Below, in pieces: positions 39,178-48,809 of a DNA stretch of 64,000 bases. The stretch is taken from NCBI RefSeq assembly GCF_008801475.1, contig NZ_VZPP01000006.1:248001-312000 (forward strand), read 5' to 3'. The first letter of the stretch is position 1, and the number at the start of each line of letters is the position of its first letter. Under the pieces are notes generated by a model that had not been told where the DNA came from, made no database searches, and saw nothing but the letters and a program-made list of their open reading frames with translations. Origin of the DNA: Pseudomonas moorei. Lineage in GTDB: Bacteria; Pseudomonadota; Gammaproteobacteria; Pseudomonadales; Pseudomonadaceae. The position numbers and the translations under genes were made by a program.

Positions 39178-39945
39178 TTATTTTTCTACAAACAGCACCA
39201 GCACATCCGTACTGAACGAACCATCGGCCTCAATCTCGAAATATTCGCGTACTTCGTTGCCCATCGACTGTTGCAACTCGCGGATCGCCGCACGCATCAC
39301 CTGTGGCGTGCGCATGCGCTCGACCCAGGCGTTGTACTCCAGACGCAGCCGCTGCCGCGTGGTGCTGCGGGTATGCAACCCCGCTTCGCTGACCTGGCGT
39401 AACCATTCGCCGGCGGAATAATCGCGCACGTGGCTGGTGTCGCGCAGCACTTCGACGCTTTGCAGGTAAGTGTCGAACAACGGACTGCCCGGTGACAACA
39501 CATCGATGAACGCCGCCACACCACCCGGTTTCAGCACCCGACGCACTTCCCGCAGGGCCAGGCCGAGGTCGCTCCAATGGTGCGCCGAATAACGACTGAA
39601 GACGAAATCGAATTCACCATCGGCAAACGGCAAGCATTCGGCGGCGCCATTGACCGTGGACACGTTGCTCAAACCACGATCAGCGGCGGCTGCAGCCACC
39701 ACGTCGAGCATCTGCTGCGACAGGTCGTAAGCCACCACTTCCTTCACCAGCCCAGCCACATGAAAACTCACATGACCGGCACCGCAACCCAGGTCCAGCA
39801 CACGGGCATCGCCCTTCCCCGCCAGTTCGGCCTGTAGCAGTGCGAATTCAGTGCCTTGAGCGTGTACGGCGCTGCTCAGGTAGGCCGAAGCCTGTTCACC
39901 GAATTGCTTTTGGACTACCTGGCTGTGCTGGGCGGTGCTGGTCAT
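39178..39945 (-). CDS. Class I SAM-dependent methyltransferase inside the leu cluster
   Basis: 255 residues. Motif I VLDLGCGAGHVSFHVAG, then VAYDLSQQMLDVVAAAA, FADGEFDFVFSRYSAHHWSD (motif IV-like) and VRRVLKPGGVAAFIDVLSPG: a UbiE/MenG-like methyltransferase_11 domain. It lies between leuD (146 nt, with a REP pair) and leuB (65 nt) on the same strand. I recall the same position in other Pseudomonas. The substrate is unknown; context alone does not define one. Confidence 0.9.
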   Translation of the reverse strand: MTSTAQHSQVVQKQFGEQASAYLSSAVHAQGTEFALLQAELAGKGDARVLDLGCGAGHVSFHVAGLVKEVVAYDLSQQMLDVVAAAAADRGLSNVSTVNGAAECLPFADGEFDFVFSRYSAHHWSDLGLALREVRRVLKPGGVAAFIDVLSPGSPLFDTYLQSVEVLRDTSHVRDYSAGEWLRQVSEAGLHTRSTTRQRLRLEYNAWVERMRTPQVMRAAIRELQQSMGNEVREYFEIEADGSFSTDVLVLFVEK

Positions 39946-39983
39946 GGGGACTTCCTTTTAGTCTTGTGGCGCCTGTTCCGGCC

Positions 39984-40060
39984 TCATCGCGAGCAAGCTC
40001 GCTCCCACAGGTTTTCTGAACACCGCAAATCCCTGTGGGAGCTGGCTTGCCAGCGATGGG
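39984..40060. repeat. REP pair (REPIN-like)
   Basis: tcgcgagcaagctcgctccc and ctgtgggagctggcttgcca face each other across a short spacer between leuD and the methyltransferase gene. Confidence 0.85.
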
Positions 40061-40091
40061 GCCGGCCCTGACTACAAAAATCTCGAATCAA

Positions 40092-40736
40092 TCAAGCGTC
40101 GCGAAACAACCAAGGCTGGCTCGCACGGTGCCTGGCTTCAAACGCCGCAATTGCATCGCCGTCCTGCAAGGTCAGGCCGATGTCGTCCAGGCCATTGAGC
40201 AGGCAGTGTTTGCGGAAAGCGTCGATTTCGAAGCTCAGGACCTTGCCGTCAGGGCGGGTCACGGTCTGGGCTTGCAGGTCGATCTGCAACTGGTAGCCCG
40301 GATTGGCTTCAACCTGCTGGAACAACTCATCAACTTCGGCATCGCTCAAGATGATCGGCAGCAAGCCGTTCTTGAAGCTGTTGTTGAAGAAGATGTCGGC
40401 ATAGCTCGGCGCGATGATGCTGCGGAAACCGTACTCTTCCAGAGCCCACGGCGCGTGTTCACGGCTGGAGCCGCAACCGAAGTTTTCACGGGCCAGCAAG
40501 ACGCTGGCGCCTTGATAACGCTCGGCGTTGAGGACGAAGTCCTTGTTCAGCGGGCGCTTGGAGTTGTCCTGATACGGTTGCCCCACATCCAGGTAGCGCC
40601 ATTCATCGAACAGGTTCGGGCCGAAACCCGTGCGCTTGATCGATTTCAGGAATTGCTTGGGGATGATCTGGTCGGTGTCGACGTTGGCACGATCCAGAGG
40701 CGCGACAAGTCCAGTGTGCTGGGTAAAAGCTTTCAT
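40092..40736 (-). CDS. leuD: 3-isopropylmalate dehydratase small subunit LeuD
   Basis: 214 residues. [20 protein letters not shown] at the N-terminus and [15 protein letters not shown] (substrate contacts) are diagnostic. Partner of LeuC; 10 nt gap. Confidence 0.97.
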   Translation of the reverse strand: MKAFTQHTGLVAPLDRANVDTDQIIPKQFLKSIKRTGFGPNLFDEWRYLDVGQPYQDNSKRPLNKDFVLNAERYQGASVLLARENFGCGSSREHAPWALEEYGFRSIIAPSYADIFFNNSFKNGLLPIILSDAEVDELFQQVEANPGYQLQIDLQAQTVTRPDGKVLSFEIDAFRKHCLLNGLDDIGLTLQDGDAIAAFEARHRASQPWLFRDA

Positions 40737-40746
40737 GCTGCGCTCC

Positions 40747-42165
40747 TTAGATCAATTCACGGACGTCGACGAAACGACCGTTCACAGCGGCGGCGGCGGC
40801 CATGGCCGGGCTCACGAGGTGGGTACGACCACCGGCGCCCTGACGGCCTTCGAAGTTACGGTTGGAGGTCGAGGCGCAGTGTTCGCCGGACTCCAAACGG
40901 TCCGGGTTCATCGCCAGGCACATCGAGCAACCCGGCTCGCGCCATTCGAAACCGGCTTCGAGGAAAATCTTGTCCAGGCCTTCCGATTCGGCCTGCGCCT
41001 TCACCAGACCCGAGCCCGGCACGACGATGGCCTGCTTGATGGTCGAGGCCACTTTGCGGCCCTTGGCAATCACGGCAGCCGCGCGCAAGTCTTCGATGCG
41101 CGAGTTGGTGCAGGAACCGATGAACACGCGGTCCAGTTGAATGTCGGTGATCGCCTGATTGGCGGTCAAACCCATGTATTTCAGGGCGCGCTCGATGGAG
41201 CCACGCTTGACGAGGTCCATTTCCCTGGCCGGGTCCGGCACGTTCTGATCAACGGCCAGGACCATTTCAGGCGAAGTACCCCAGCTGACTTGCGGCTTGA
41301 TCTGGCTCGCGTCGAGCTCGACCACGGTGTCGAATACCGCATCGGCATCGGACACCAGGTCTTTCCAGGCTTCAACCGCCAAGTCCCATTCCGCGCCTTT
41401 CGGGGCGAATGGACGACCTTTCACGTAAGCCACGGTTTTTTCGTCGGCCGCCACCAGACCTACGCGAGCGCCGGCCTCGATGGACATGTTGCAGATGGTC
41501 ATGCGACCTTCGACGGACAGGTCACGAATCGCGCTACCGGCGAATTCAATGGCATGGCCGTTACCGCCGGCGGTACCGATCTTGCCGATCACGGCGAGTA
41601 CGATGTCCTTGGCGGTCACGCCGAACGGCAATTGGCCTTCGACGCGCACCAGCATGTTTTTCATTTTCTTGGCAACCAGGCACTGGGTGGCGAGCACGTG
41701 CTCGACCTCGGAGGTGCCGATACCGTGAGCCAGGGCACCGAAGGCGCCGTGGGTCGAGGTATGGGAGTCGCCGCAGACCACGGTCATGCCCGGCAAGGTT
41801 GCACCCTGCTCCGGGCCGATGACGTGAACGATGCCTTGGCGCACGTCGTTCATCTTGAATTCGACAATGCCGTATTCATCGCAGTTATCGTCAAGGGTCT
41901 GGACCTGCAGGCGCGAGACCTGGTCAACAATGGCGTCGATGCCGCCCTTGCGCTCCGGCGTGGTCGGTACGTTGTGGTCCGGGGTCGCGATGTTGGCATC
42001 AATGCGCCAAGGCTTGCGCCCGGCCAGACGCAGGCCTTCGAAGGCTTGCGGCGAGGTCACTTCGTGAATGATGTGACGGTCGATGTAGATCAGCGCAGAG
42101 CCATCGTCGCGCTGCTTGACCAAATGCGAATCCCAGAGCTTGTCGTAGAGCGTTTTGCCGGCCAT
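40747..42165 (-). CDS. leuC: 3-isopropylmalate dehydratase large subunit LeuC
   Basis: 472 residues, aconitase family. The three 4Fe-4S ligands are in [13 protein letters not shown] and [36 protein letters not shown] is the family signature. It isomerises 2- to 3-isopropylmalate. First gene of the leuC-leuD-(MT)-leuB-asd run, divergent from the LysR gene. Confidence 0.97.
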   Translation of the reverse strand: MAGKTLYDKLWDSHLVKQRDDGSALIYIDRHIIHEVTSPQAFEGLRLAGRKPWRIDANIATPDHNVPTTPERKGGIDAIVDQVSRLQVQTLDDNCDEYGIVEFKMNDVRQGIVHVIGPEQGATLPGMTVVCGDSHTSTHGAFGALAHGIGTSEVEHVLATQCLVAKKMKNMLVRVEGQLPFGVTAKDIVLAVIGKIGTAGGNGHAIEFAGSAIRDLSVEGRMTICNMSIEAGARVGLVAADEKTVAYVKGRPFAPKGAEWDLAVEAWKDLVSDADAVFDTVVELDASQIKPQVSWGTSPEMVLAVDQNVPDPAREMDLVKRGSIERALKYMGLTANQAITDIQLDRVFIGSCTNSRIEDLRAAAVIAKGRKVASTIKQAIVVPGSGLVKAQAESEGLDKIFLEAGFEWREPGCSMCLAMNPDRLESGEHCASTSNRNFEGRQGAGGRTHLVSPAMAAAAAVNGRFVDVRELI

Positions 42166-42272
42166 CAGACGGTTTCCTCATCAGCTTGTTTCTATGCCCC
42201 GGGCGTTGAGATTTCAATAACCCTTTGGCTTGTGAGGCTGATCCTATGGGGTTACATTAAATAACTCAAATT

Positions 42273-42285
42273 CATATTTTTTATG
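42273..42285. promoter_or_regulatory. Possible LysR-type binding site between leuC and the LysR gene
   Basis: CATA-TTTTT-TATG is an inverted repeat within an AT-rich patch of the 147-bp divergent intergenic region, 28 bp before the LysR start. The arms are short, so chance is possible. Confidence 0.35.
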
Positions 42286-42312
42286 CTTTGGATAACCAAC
42301 TGGAATGCAACC

Positions 42313-43203
42313 ATGGACCTGGCCAACCTCAATGCTTTTATTGCCATCGCCGAGACAGGAAGTTTCTCCGGGGCCGGCGAGCGCCTGCACCTGACGCAAC
42401 CGGCGATCAGTAAACGCATCGCCGGGCTGGAGCAGCAATTAAAGGTGCGCCTGTTTGATCGACTGGGTCGTGAAGTCGGTCTGACAGAGGCGGGCCGCGC
42501 CCTGCTGCCGCGCGCCTATCAAATTCTGAATGTACTGGATGATACGCGCCGCGCCCTGACCAACCTGACCGGCGAGGTCACCGGTCGGCTGACACTGGCC
42601 ACCAGCCACCACATTGGCCTGCACCGCCTCCCCCCTTTATTAAGGGCGTTCACCCGCCGCTACCCCGACGTCGCGCTGGACATTCAATTCCTCGACTCGG
42701 AAGTGGCCTACGAAGAGATCCTGCATGGTCGCGCCGAATTGGCGGTCATTACCCTGGCGCCGGAACCTCATGCGCTGGTCAAGGCCACCCCGGTGTGGGA
42801 CGACCCGCTGGATTTCGTGGTCGCCCCGGAGCATTCGCTGCTCACTAACGGCCCGGTCAGCCTGGCGGACATTGCCCGGCATCCGGCCGTGTTCCCCGGA
42901 GGCAACACCTTCACCCATCACATCGTCCAGCGCCTGTTCGAAGCCCAGGGGTTGACGCCAAACATCGCCATGAGCACCAATTACCTGGAAACCATCAAAA
43001 TGATGGTGTCGATTGGCCTGGCCTGGAGCGTGCTGCCGCGCACCATGCTCGATGATCAAGTTGCGCGAATACCCCTGCCGGGCATACAACTGTCTCGCCA
43101 GCTAGGCTATATCCTGCACACAGAACGGACGCTATCGAATGCAGCGCGGGCCTTCATGGCCTTGCTGGAGGCTCAAATCGATCTGCCAGGGACTCAAGGC
43201 TAA
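42313..43203 (+). CDS. LysR-family regulator divergent from leuC
   Basis: 296 residues from ATG 42313. N-terminal winged HTH (LNAFIAIAETGSFSGAGERL; HLTQPAISKRIAGLEQQL) and a C-terminal effector domain (LTLATSHHIGLHRLPPLL; AELAVITLAPEPHAL; MMVSIGLAWSVLPRTML). Divergent position suggests control of leuCD by a leucine-pathway intermediate; this is inference. The ATG at 42283 would add ten unconserved residues. Confidence 0.9.
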   Translation: MDLANLNAFIAIAETGSFSGAGERLHLTQPAISKRIAGLEQQLKVRLFDRLGREVGLTEAGRALLPRAYQILNVLDDTRRALTNLTGEVTGRLTLATSHHIGLHRLPPLLRAFTRRYPDVALDIQFLDSEVAYEEILHGRAELAVITLAPEPHALVKATPVWDDPLDFVVAPEHSLLTNGPVSLADIARHPAVFPGGNTFTHHIVQRLFEAQGLTPNIAMSTNYLETIKMMVSIGLAWSVLPRTMLDDQVARIPLPGIQLSRQLGYILHTERTLSNAARAFMALLEAQIDLPGTQG

Positions 43204-43269
43204 CTTGTGCTACTCCTATAGAGCCGCGAATTCCTGTGCCAAATGCCCAAATCAGCCCAAGGCTTGCCA

Positions 43270-46200
43270 ATGCCGAAATCTGTTGACCGTATTCCGCCGA
43301 TGCCGCGAATCCAGGCACTTGACCCTCAACGATCCGAGCAGAGCTGGGAAAGTGCCCCCCAATTGTTGGCTGCCCTGAACGGCGCGCGTTTGGGCGCCTG
43401 GTATTGGGATATCGAACGCGGGCAGATCAGCTGGTCTCGCGGCACACAGGCGCTGTTTGGCTTTGATCCACGCCAACCGTTACCCGCCGATCTGGAATAC
43501 CTCGATTTGCTGCCCCCGGAAGACCGAGCGAAAACCGTTCGCGCCTTCCACGCCGTGATCGCCGGCGCACCGCTGGAGCAAGCGATGCACCATCGCATTC
43601 GCTGGCCCGACGGCAGCCTGCATTGGCTGGAGATCAATGGCAGCCTGCTGCCCGACAAACACGGCCGGCCACGCATGATCGGGGTGATTCGCGAAATCAC
43701 CCACCAGCGCCAGCGCGAGCAAGCGCTCAGCAGCTCGGAAAAGCGTTTCGCCACCCTCTTTCACCTGTGCCCGAACATGGTCCTGCTGACCCGCCAGGAA
43801 GACGGTCTGATCACTGAGGCCAACCAGTATTTCGAGAGCCTGTTCGGCTGGCCGGTACAGGATGCGATCGGCCGCACCACCCTGGAGCTGGGCCTTTGGG
43901 TGCACCCCGAACAACGGGCGGTTCTGGTCAAAGCCACCAAGGCCAAGGGCGAACTGATCAACATGGAAGTGCAGTTTCGCGCCAGCAATGGCCAGATCCA
44001 CGACGGCATCCTCAGCGCGCAAAAGGTCGAGCTCGAAGGCCAACCGTATCTGCTGAGCACCTTCCTCGACACCACTGAACGCAAAGCTGCCGAGCACGCC
44101 TTGAAAGACAGTCAGGAGCGCCTCGACCTGGCCCTTGATTCGGCGCAACTGGGTACCTGGGACTGGCACATTCCCAGCGGCATGCTTTACGGCTCGGCCC
44201 GCGCCGCCCAGTTGCACGGAATGGACGCGAAACCTTTCCACGAATCTTTCGAAGACTTTTTCGAAGGCGTGCCCGGGGAGGAACGCGATTCCATGCGCGA
44301 CGCCTACCGCAGCCTGCGCGAAGGTCCGGCGGGCAATTATCAACTGACCTACCGGGTACAACTGGAGGACGGCACCTCACGCTACCTGGAAAGCCGCGCC
44401 CGGCTCTATCGCGACGAAAACGGCCTGCCGCTGCGCATGGCCGGCACCCTGCTCGACATCACCGATCAAGTCGAACGCGAACAGCAGCTGGTGGCTTCCG
44501 AAGAGAAATTCGCCACCCTGTTCCAGGTCAGCCCGGACCCGATCTGCGTCACCCGCCAGGACACCGGGCACTTCATCGAAATCAACTCCAGCTTCACCCA
44601 GACCTTTGGCTGGAGTGCCGCCGATGTCATTGGACGCAGCGCCGACGAAATCGGCCTGTGGGACGCCTCGGCAAAAAGCCTGCAGCGCATCGAACAGGTG
44701 ATCCGCGAGCAAAGCCTGAACAACGTGGCCATCCTCGTCCAGCATAAGGACGGGCAGTCGCTGACCTGCGTGATCTCGAGCCGGCAGATCAGCGTCGGCG
44801 ACCAGCCATGCGTGGTCACAACCCTAAGGGACATCACCCAGCAACAACGCTCGGAAGCCGCGCTCAAGGCCAGCGAAGAAAAGTTCGCCAAGGCATTTCA
44901 TTCAAGCCCCGATGCCATCACCATCACCGAACGCGACACCGGACGCTATCTGGAGGTCAACGACGGTTTCTGCCGCCTGACCGGCTACCGCGCCGACGAA
45001 GTGATCGGGCGCACGGTGTATCAGGTCGGCATCTGGGCCGAAGAGAAACAACGTTCGGCGTTATTGGCTGAATTGCAGATCAAGGGCCGGGTTCATCACC
45101 AGGAAATGCTCGGGCGCAACAAGCGCGGCGAATTGCTGACAGTGGAAGTGTCGGTGGAACCGATCACCCTCAATGAAACCGCGTGCCTGCTGCTGACCGC
45201 CCGGGACGTGAGCCTGCTGAAAAACGCCGAAGCGCAGATCCGTCACCTGGCCTACCACGACCCACTGACCAATCTGCCCAACCGTGCACTGCTGATGGAC
45301 CGCTTGAGCCAGCAGATCGCCTTGCTCAAACGCCACAACCTGCGTGGCGCCCTGATGTTTCTCGACCTCGACCATTTCAAGCACATCAACGATTCCCTCG
45401 GCCATCCGGTGGGCGACACGGTGCTGAAGATCATCACTGCCCGCCTGGAAGCCAGTGTGCGCATGGAAGACACCGTCGCGCGCCTGGGCGGCGACGAATT
45501 CGTGGTCCTGCTCAGCGGTCTCGAAGGCTCGCGCAGTGAAGTCAGTGATCAGGTGCGCGAACTGGCCGATACCTTGCGTGAATTGCTGTCGGAACCGATG
45601 TTCCTCGATGGCCAGCGCCTGCAAGTGACGCCGAGTATCGGCATTGCGCTGATTCCCGACCACGGCTCCACGCCGACCGATTTGCTCAAACGCGCGGACA
45701 TTGCCCTCTATCGCGCCAAGGATTCAGGGCGCAACACCGCGCAGATGTATCACAACACCATGCAGAAGGCCGCCAGCGAGCGCCTGCGCATGGAGACCGA
45801 TCTGCGCCTGGCGCTGTCGCGGGGTGAATTTCGCGTGCACTACCAGCCCCAGCTCGATGCCCGCAATAACCGCATCGTCGGCGCCGAGGCCCTGGTACGC
45901 TGGACCCACCCCGAACTCGGCGCGCAATCGCCGACCGAATTCATCAAGGTGCTGGAGGACAGCGGGCTGATCCTGGAGGTCGGCACCTGGATTCTCGACG
46001 AAGCCTGTCAGGCCTTCAGGCAATTGATCGCCAATCGCCTGATCGACCCGCTGAACTTCAGCCTGTGCGTCAACATCAGCCCAAGGCAGTTCCGCCAGAA
46101 CGACTTTGTCGAACGCATCGAAAACAGCCTCGCCAGCCACGGTCTGCCCTGCTCGCTGCTGAAACTGGAAATCACCGAAGGCATCGTCATCCAGAATCTG

Positions 46201-46548
46201 GAAGACACCATCAGCAAAATGCGTCGCCTGAAAAAACTCGGCGTGAGCTTTGCCATGGACGACTTCGGTACCGGTTATTCCTCGCTGACCTACCTCAAGC
46301 GCCTGCCGGTCGACACCCTGAAAATCGACCAGTCGTTCATCCGCGACGCCACCACCGACCCCAATGACGCCGAAATCATCCGAGCCATCGTGGCCATGGC
46401 TCGCAGCTTGGAACTCAAGGTGATCGCCGAAGGGGTGGAAACGCCGGAGCAACTGGCGTTCTTGCAGGGGCTGGACTGCCATTTCTATCAGGGTTACCTG
46501 CACAGCCGGCCGTTACCGGTGGAGGAATTTCAGAAACTACTGAGATAA
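43270..46548 (+). CDS. Five-PAS GGDEF-EAL protein (c-di-GMP turnover)
   Basis: 1092 residues from ATG 43270, which has AAGG 7 nt upstream; ATG 43243 has none. No membrane segment, so cytosolic. Five PAS/PAC units occupy roughly 35-150, 152-275, 280-400, 405-530 and 530-655, ending in ITHQRQREQ, DTTERKAAE, DITDQVERE and DITQQQRSE type linkers. The GGDEF motif (740-744) is intact with an RMED I-site at 731-734. The EAL domain (EAL 873-875; NISPRQF, LEITEG, DDFGTGYSSL, KIDQSF, EGVET) keeps its metal ligands. Both synthesis and hydrolysis look possible; signals sensed are unknown. Confidence 0.93.
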   Translation: MPKSVDRIPPMPRIQALDPQRSEQSWESAPQLLAALNGARLGAWYWDIERGQISWSRGTQALFGFDPRQPLPADLEYLDLLPPEDRAKTVRAFHAVIAGAPLEQAMHHRIRWPDGSLHWLEINGSLLPDKHGRPRMIGVIREITHQRQREQALSSSEKRFATLFHLCPNMVLLTRQEDGLITEANQYFESLFGWPVQDAIGRTTLELGLWVHPEQRAVLVKATKAKGELINMEVQFRASNGQIHDGILSAQKVELEGQPYLLSTFLDTTERKAAEHALKDSQERLDLALDSAQLGTWDWHIPSGMLYGSARAAQLHGMDAKPFHESFEDFFEGVPGEERDSMRDAYRSLREGPAGNYQLTYRVQLEDGTSRYLESRARLYRDENGLPLRMAGTLLDITDQVEREQQLVASEEKFATLFQVSPDPICVTRQDTGHFIEINSSFTQTFGWSAADVIGRSADEIGLWDASAKSLQRIEQVIREQSLNNVAILVQHKDGQSLTCVISSRQISVGDQPCVVTTLRDITQQQRSEAALKASEEKFAKAFHSSPDAITITERDTGRYLEVNDGFCRLTGYRADEVIGRTVYQVGIWAEEKQRSALLAELQIKGRVHHQEMLGRNKRGELLTVEVSVEPITLNETACLLLTARDVSLLKNAEAQIRHLAYHDPLTNLPNRALLMDRLSQQIALLKRHNLRGALMFLDLDHFKHINDSLGHPVGDTVLKIITARLEASVRMEDTVARLGGDEFVVLLSGLEGSRSEVSDQVRELADTLRELLSEPMFLDGQRLQVTPSIGIALIPDHGSTPTDLLKRADIALYRAKDSGRNTAQMYHNTMQKAASERLRMETDLRLALSRGEFRVHYQPQLDARNNRIVGAEALVRWTHPELGAQSPTEFIKVLEDSGLILEVGTWILDEACQAFRQLIANRLIDPLNFSLCVNISPRQFRQNDFVERIENSLASHGLPCSLLKLEITEGIVIQNLEDTISKMRRLKKLGVSFAMDDFGTGYSSLTYLKRLPVDTLKIDQSFIRDATTDPNDAEIIRAIVAMARSLELKVIAEGVETPEQLAFLQGLDCHFYQGYLHSRPLPVEEFQKLLR

Positions 46549-46576
46549 CCGGATCTTTCCAGAGGCCGGGTACAAA

Positions 46577-46602
46577 AAAGGGGCGCCAATGGCGCCCCTT
46601 CT
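46577..46602. terminator. Bidirectional terminator between the GGDEF-EAL gene and ibpA
   Basis: Stem AGGGGCGCC/GGCGCCCCT with a 3-nt loop, A6 on the left and TTCTTG on the right; it lies between convergent genes. Confidence 0.8.
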
Positions 46603-46614
46603 TGTTGCTCTGAC

Positions 46615-47061
46615 TCAGTGCTGCAGAGCCGGTTTTTCCGTCCCGTTGATCGGGATGCGTTTGGCTTTCGCCTCTTCCGGAATCACCCGCAGCAGGTCGA
46701 TGCTCAACAGACCGTTGCTCAGGCCGGCAGCCTTGATTTCGATATGGTCCGCCAGTCGGAACGACAGCTTGAACGCGCGCTGGGCGATGCCCTGGTGCAG
46801 GAAGGTCACGCCTTCGTTGCTGTCACGCTTGCCGCCACTGATGGTCAGCACACCCTTCTCGACTTGCAGCTCCAGGTCTTCTTCCTGGAAACCGGCCGCC
46901 GCCACGACGATGCGGTATTGATCGTCACCGTGTTTTTCGACGTTGTACGGTGGGTAGGTGCTGCCTGGCTCGTTGCGCAGGGCGGTTTCGAACAGGTCGT
47001 TGAAACGGTCGAAGCCTACCGAGGAACGGAACAGAGGCGCCAGGGAAAATGCAGTACTCAT
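46615..47061 (-). CDS. ibpA: Small heat-shock protein IbpA (Hsp20)
   Basis: 148 residues. The alpha-crystallin domain runs from YPPYNVEKHGDDQYRIVVAA through LELQVEKGVLTISGGK to AFKLSFRLADHIEIKAAGL, with a short tail holding an I-x-I-type motif (RIPIN). It holds denatured proteins for DnaK and ClpB. A sigma-32 promoter and a ROSE-like leader upstream give double heat control. Confidence 0.96.
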   Translation of the reverse strand: MSTAFSLAPLFRSSVGFDRFNDLFETALRNEPGSTYPPYNVEKHGDDQYRIVVAAAGFQEEDLELQVEKGVLTISGGKRDSNEGVTFLHQGIAQRAFKLSFRLADHIEIKAAGLSNGLLSIDLLRVIPEEAKAKRIPINGTEKPALQH

Positions 47062-47070
47062 GGTTCAAAT

Positions 47071-47125
47071 CTCCTGAAAACTATCAGCAAGTTGTTTGTC
47101 TCCGCGACCCGAATTCGGCATCGCG
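47071..47125 (-). promoter_or_regulatory. ROSE-type RNA thermometer in the ibpA leader
   Basis: The last hairpin (47071-47090) pairs TTGCTGA with TCAGGAG, masking the Shine-Dalgarno. Pairing is A-T, G-C, T-A, C-G, then a G-G opposition, then T-A and T-G: the UYGCU/AGGA hallmark of ROSE elements. A second hairpin (47103-47125; CGCGA...TCGCG around CCGAATTCGG) lies upstream. Confidence 0.85.
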
Positions 47126-47133
47126 TAACCCTT

Positions 47134-47161
47134 AGATAGGGACCGCCGATTACTTTTCAAG
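47134..47161 (-). promoter_or_regulatory. Sigma-32 promoter of ibpA
   Basis: Minus strand CTTGAAA, 13 bp spacer, CCCTATCT: a close match to the heat-shock consensus CTTGAAA / CCCCATNT. Transcription would start near 47127. Confidence 0.82.
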
Positions 47162-47190
47162 AGATTTTTTTCAAATTTTTTTAGCTGTTT

Positions 47191-48150
47191 TCAGGCGGCT
47201 TCAGCGACCTGCAACCCCAACAAACGCGAGACCTGATCCAGTTCGGTCTCGCGGCGCAGGACGCTGAACAGCTCCACCGCTTCGGGATAATTGCGGGTCA
47301 GCATCGCCAGCCACTGCTTCAAACGACCCGGCGATTGACGGGGCGTCATCTGCGCCTTGGCTTGCAGCCAGAAGTCCTGAATCAGAGGCAGCAGTTCGGC
47401 CCAAGTCATCTCGATGACCTCTTCACCGGCACGCGCGGCGGCGATTTGCCGAGCCAGATCCGGGCGCGAAACCAGGCCGCGACCCAGCATGATGTCTTCC
47501 ACACCGCTGATTTCGCGGCAACGGCGCCAGTCTTCGACACTCCAGATATCGCCGTTGGCAAACACCGGCACCTTGACCACGTCCTGTACCCGCGGAATCC
47601 ATTCCCAATGCGCCGGTGGCTTGTAGCCGTCGGTCTTGGTTCGTGCATGGACCACGATGTGCGCCGCGCCACCTTCGGCCAGGGCCGTGGCGCACACCAG
47701 CGAGCCATCCGGGCTGTCGAAGCCCAGGCGCATCTTGGCGGTCACGGGAATGTGCGCCGGAACGGCGCGGCGGACATGTTCGACGATCTGGTTCAGCAGC
47801 TCCGGCTCCTTGAGCAGAACCGCTCCTCCGCGGGACTTGTTCACGGTCTTGGCCGGGCAGCCGAAGTTCAGGTCGATCACCTCGGAACCCAGCTCACAGG
47901 CCAGCGCAGCGTTTTCTGCCAGGCAAACCGGATCGGAACCCAACAACTGCACGCGCAGCGGCACACCGGCACCAGTGCGAGCACCGTTGAGCAATTCCGG
48001 GCCGAACTTGTGGAAATAGGCAGGCGTGAGCAACTGATCGTTGACACGAATGAACTCGGTTACGCACCAGTCAATGCCACCCACGCGGGTCAGCACGTCG
48101 CGCAGGATGTCGTCGACCAACCCCTCCATGGGCGCCAAGGCAATTTGCAT
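47191..48150 (-). CDS. dusC: tRNA-dihydrouridine synthase C
   Basis: 319 residues. FMN TIM barrel: [20 protein letters not shown], catalytic Cys98 in [71 protein letters not shown]. This subfamily reduces U16 in tRNA. The start is ATG 48150; an upstream TTG at 48165 is less likely. Confidence 0.94.
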   Translation of the reverse strand: MQIALAPMEGLVDDILRDVLTRVGGIDWCVTEFIRVNDQLLTPAYFHKFGPELLNGARTGAGVPLRVQLLGSDPVCLAENAALACELGSEVIDLNFGCPAKTVNKSRGGAVLLKEPELLNQIVEHVRRAVPAHIPVTAKMRLGFDSPDGSLVCATALAEGGAAHIVVHARTKTDGYKPPAHWEWIPRVQDVVKVPVFANGDIWSVEDWRRCREISGVEDIMLGRGLVSRPDLARQIAAARAGEEVIEMTWAELLPLIQDFWLQAKAQMTPRQSPGRLKQWLAMLTRNYPEAVELFSVLRRETELDQVSRLLGLQVAEAA

Positions 48151-48227
48151 GAAAAACACACTCAACGAAAAACGTGCGGCAGTTTACTGGATTACGCAAG
48201 AAATCTGCAGAACATCGCAGATCCTTT

Positions 48228-48321
48228 GCCGGAGCGAGCTCGCGATGGATTCAAAAACACCACGGGGAACCAGACAGTCCGGGTGATCGTTGACCACCAT
48301 CGCGAGCAAGCTCGCTCCTAC
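48228..48321. repeat. REP pair (REPIN-like)
   Basis: ggagcgagctcgcgatgg and ccatcgcgagcaagctcgct in inverted orientation with about a 55-nt spacer, between dusC and the thioesterase gene. Confidence 0.82.
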
Positions 48322-48761
48322 TAGGGTTGGAGCGACAGCAACGCCGGGCCATAGCCCTCGATGAACTCCGCCGGCATGCGTTTGGGCTTGCCACTGGACA
48401 GTTCGATGCAAACGAAGGTGGTTTGCGCCCGCAGCAACGTCGAATTGTCGCTCGGGCGCTTCAACTGGAAGTGACGAGTCATTTTCAGGCGCTGATCCCA
48501 ATCGACGATCCAGGTCGCCAATTGCAGCTCGTCGCCTTCATAAGCGGCCGCCAGGTAATCGATCTCATGCCGCACCACCGCCATCGCCCGGTCCAGTCGC
48601 CGGTATTCGACCAGGTCCAGGCCCAGGCGCTGGGAGTGGCGCCAGGCACAACGCTCGAGCCAGGTGACGTACACCGCATTATTGGCGTGCCCCAGCCCGT
48701 CGATGTCCTCGGCGCCTACTTGCAGATCAATGATAAATGGCGTTGCCCGATCCCAGCCCAT
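48321..48761 (-). CDS. Hotdog-fold acyl-CoA thioesterase (4HBT family)
   Basis: 146 residues. DIDGLGHANNAVYVTWLERC is the 4HBT active-site helix region; later IDYLAAAYEGDELQLATWIV and LLRAQTTFVCIELSSGKPKR complete the hotdog fold. Substrate chain unknown. Same strand as the alpha/beta hydrolase and TetR genes (48 and 29 nt gaps), so a small operon. Confidence 0.88.
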   Translation of the reverse strand: MGWDRATPFIIDLQVGAEDIDGLGHANNAVYVTWLERCAWRHSQRLGLDLVEYRRLDRAMAVVRHEIDYLAAAYEGDELQLATWIVDWDQRLKMTRHFQLKRPSDNSTLLRAQTTFVCIELSSGKPKRMPAEFIEGYGPALLSLQP

Positions 48762-48809
48762 GCCCCACTCCCGGTCAGATGATGTCGACCGGGGCAGTGT
48801 AACGGATGC

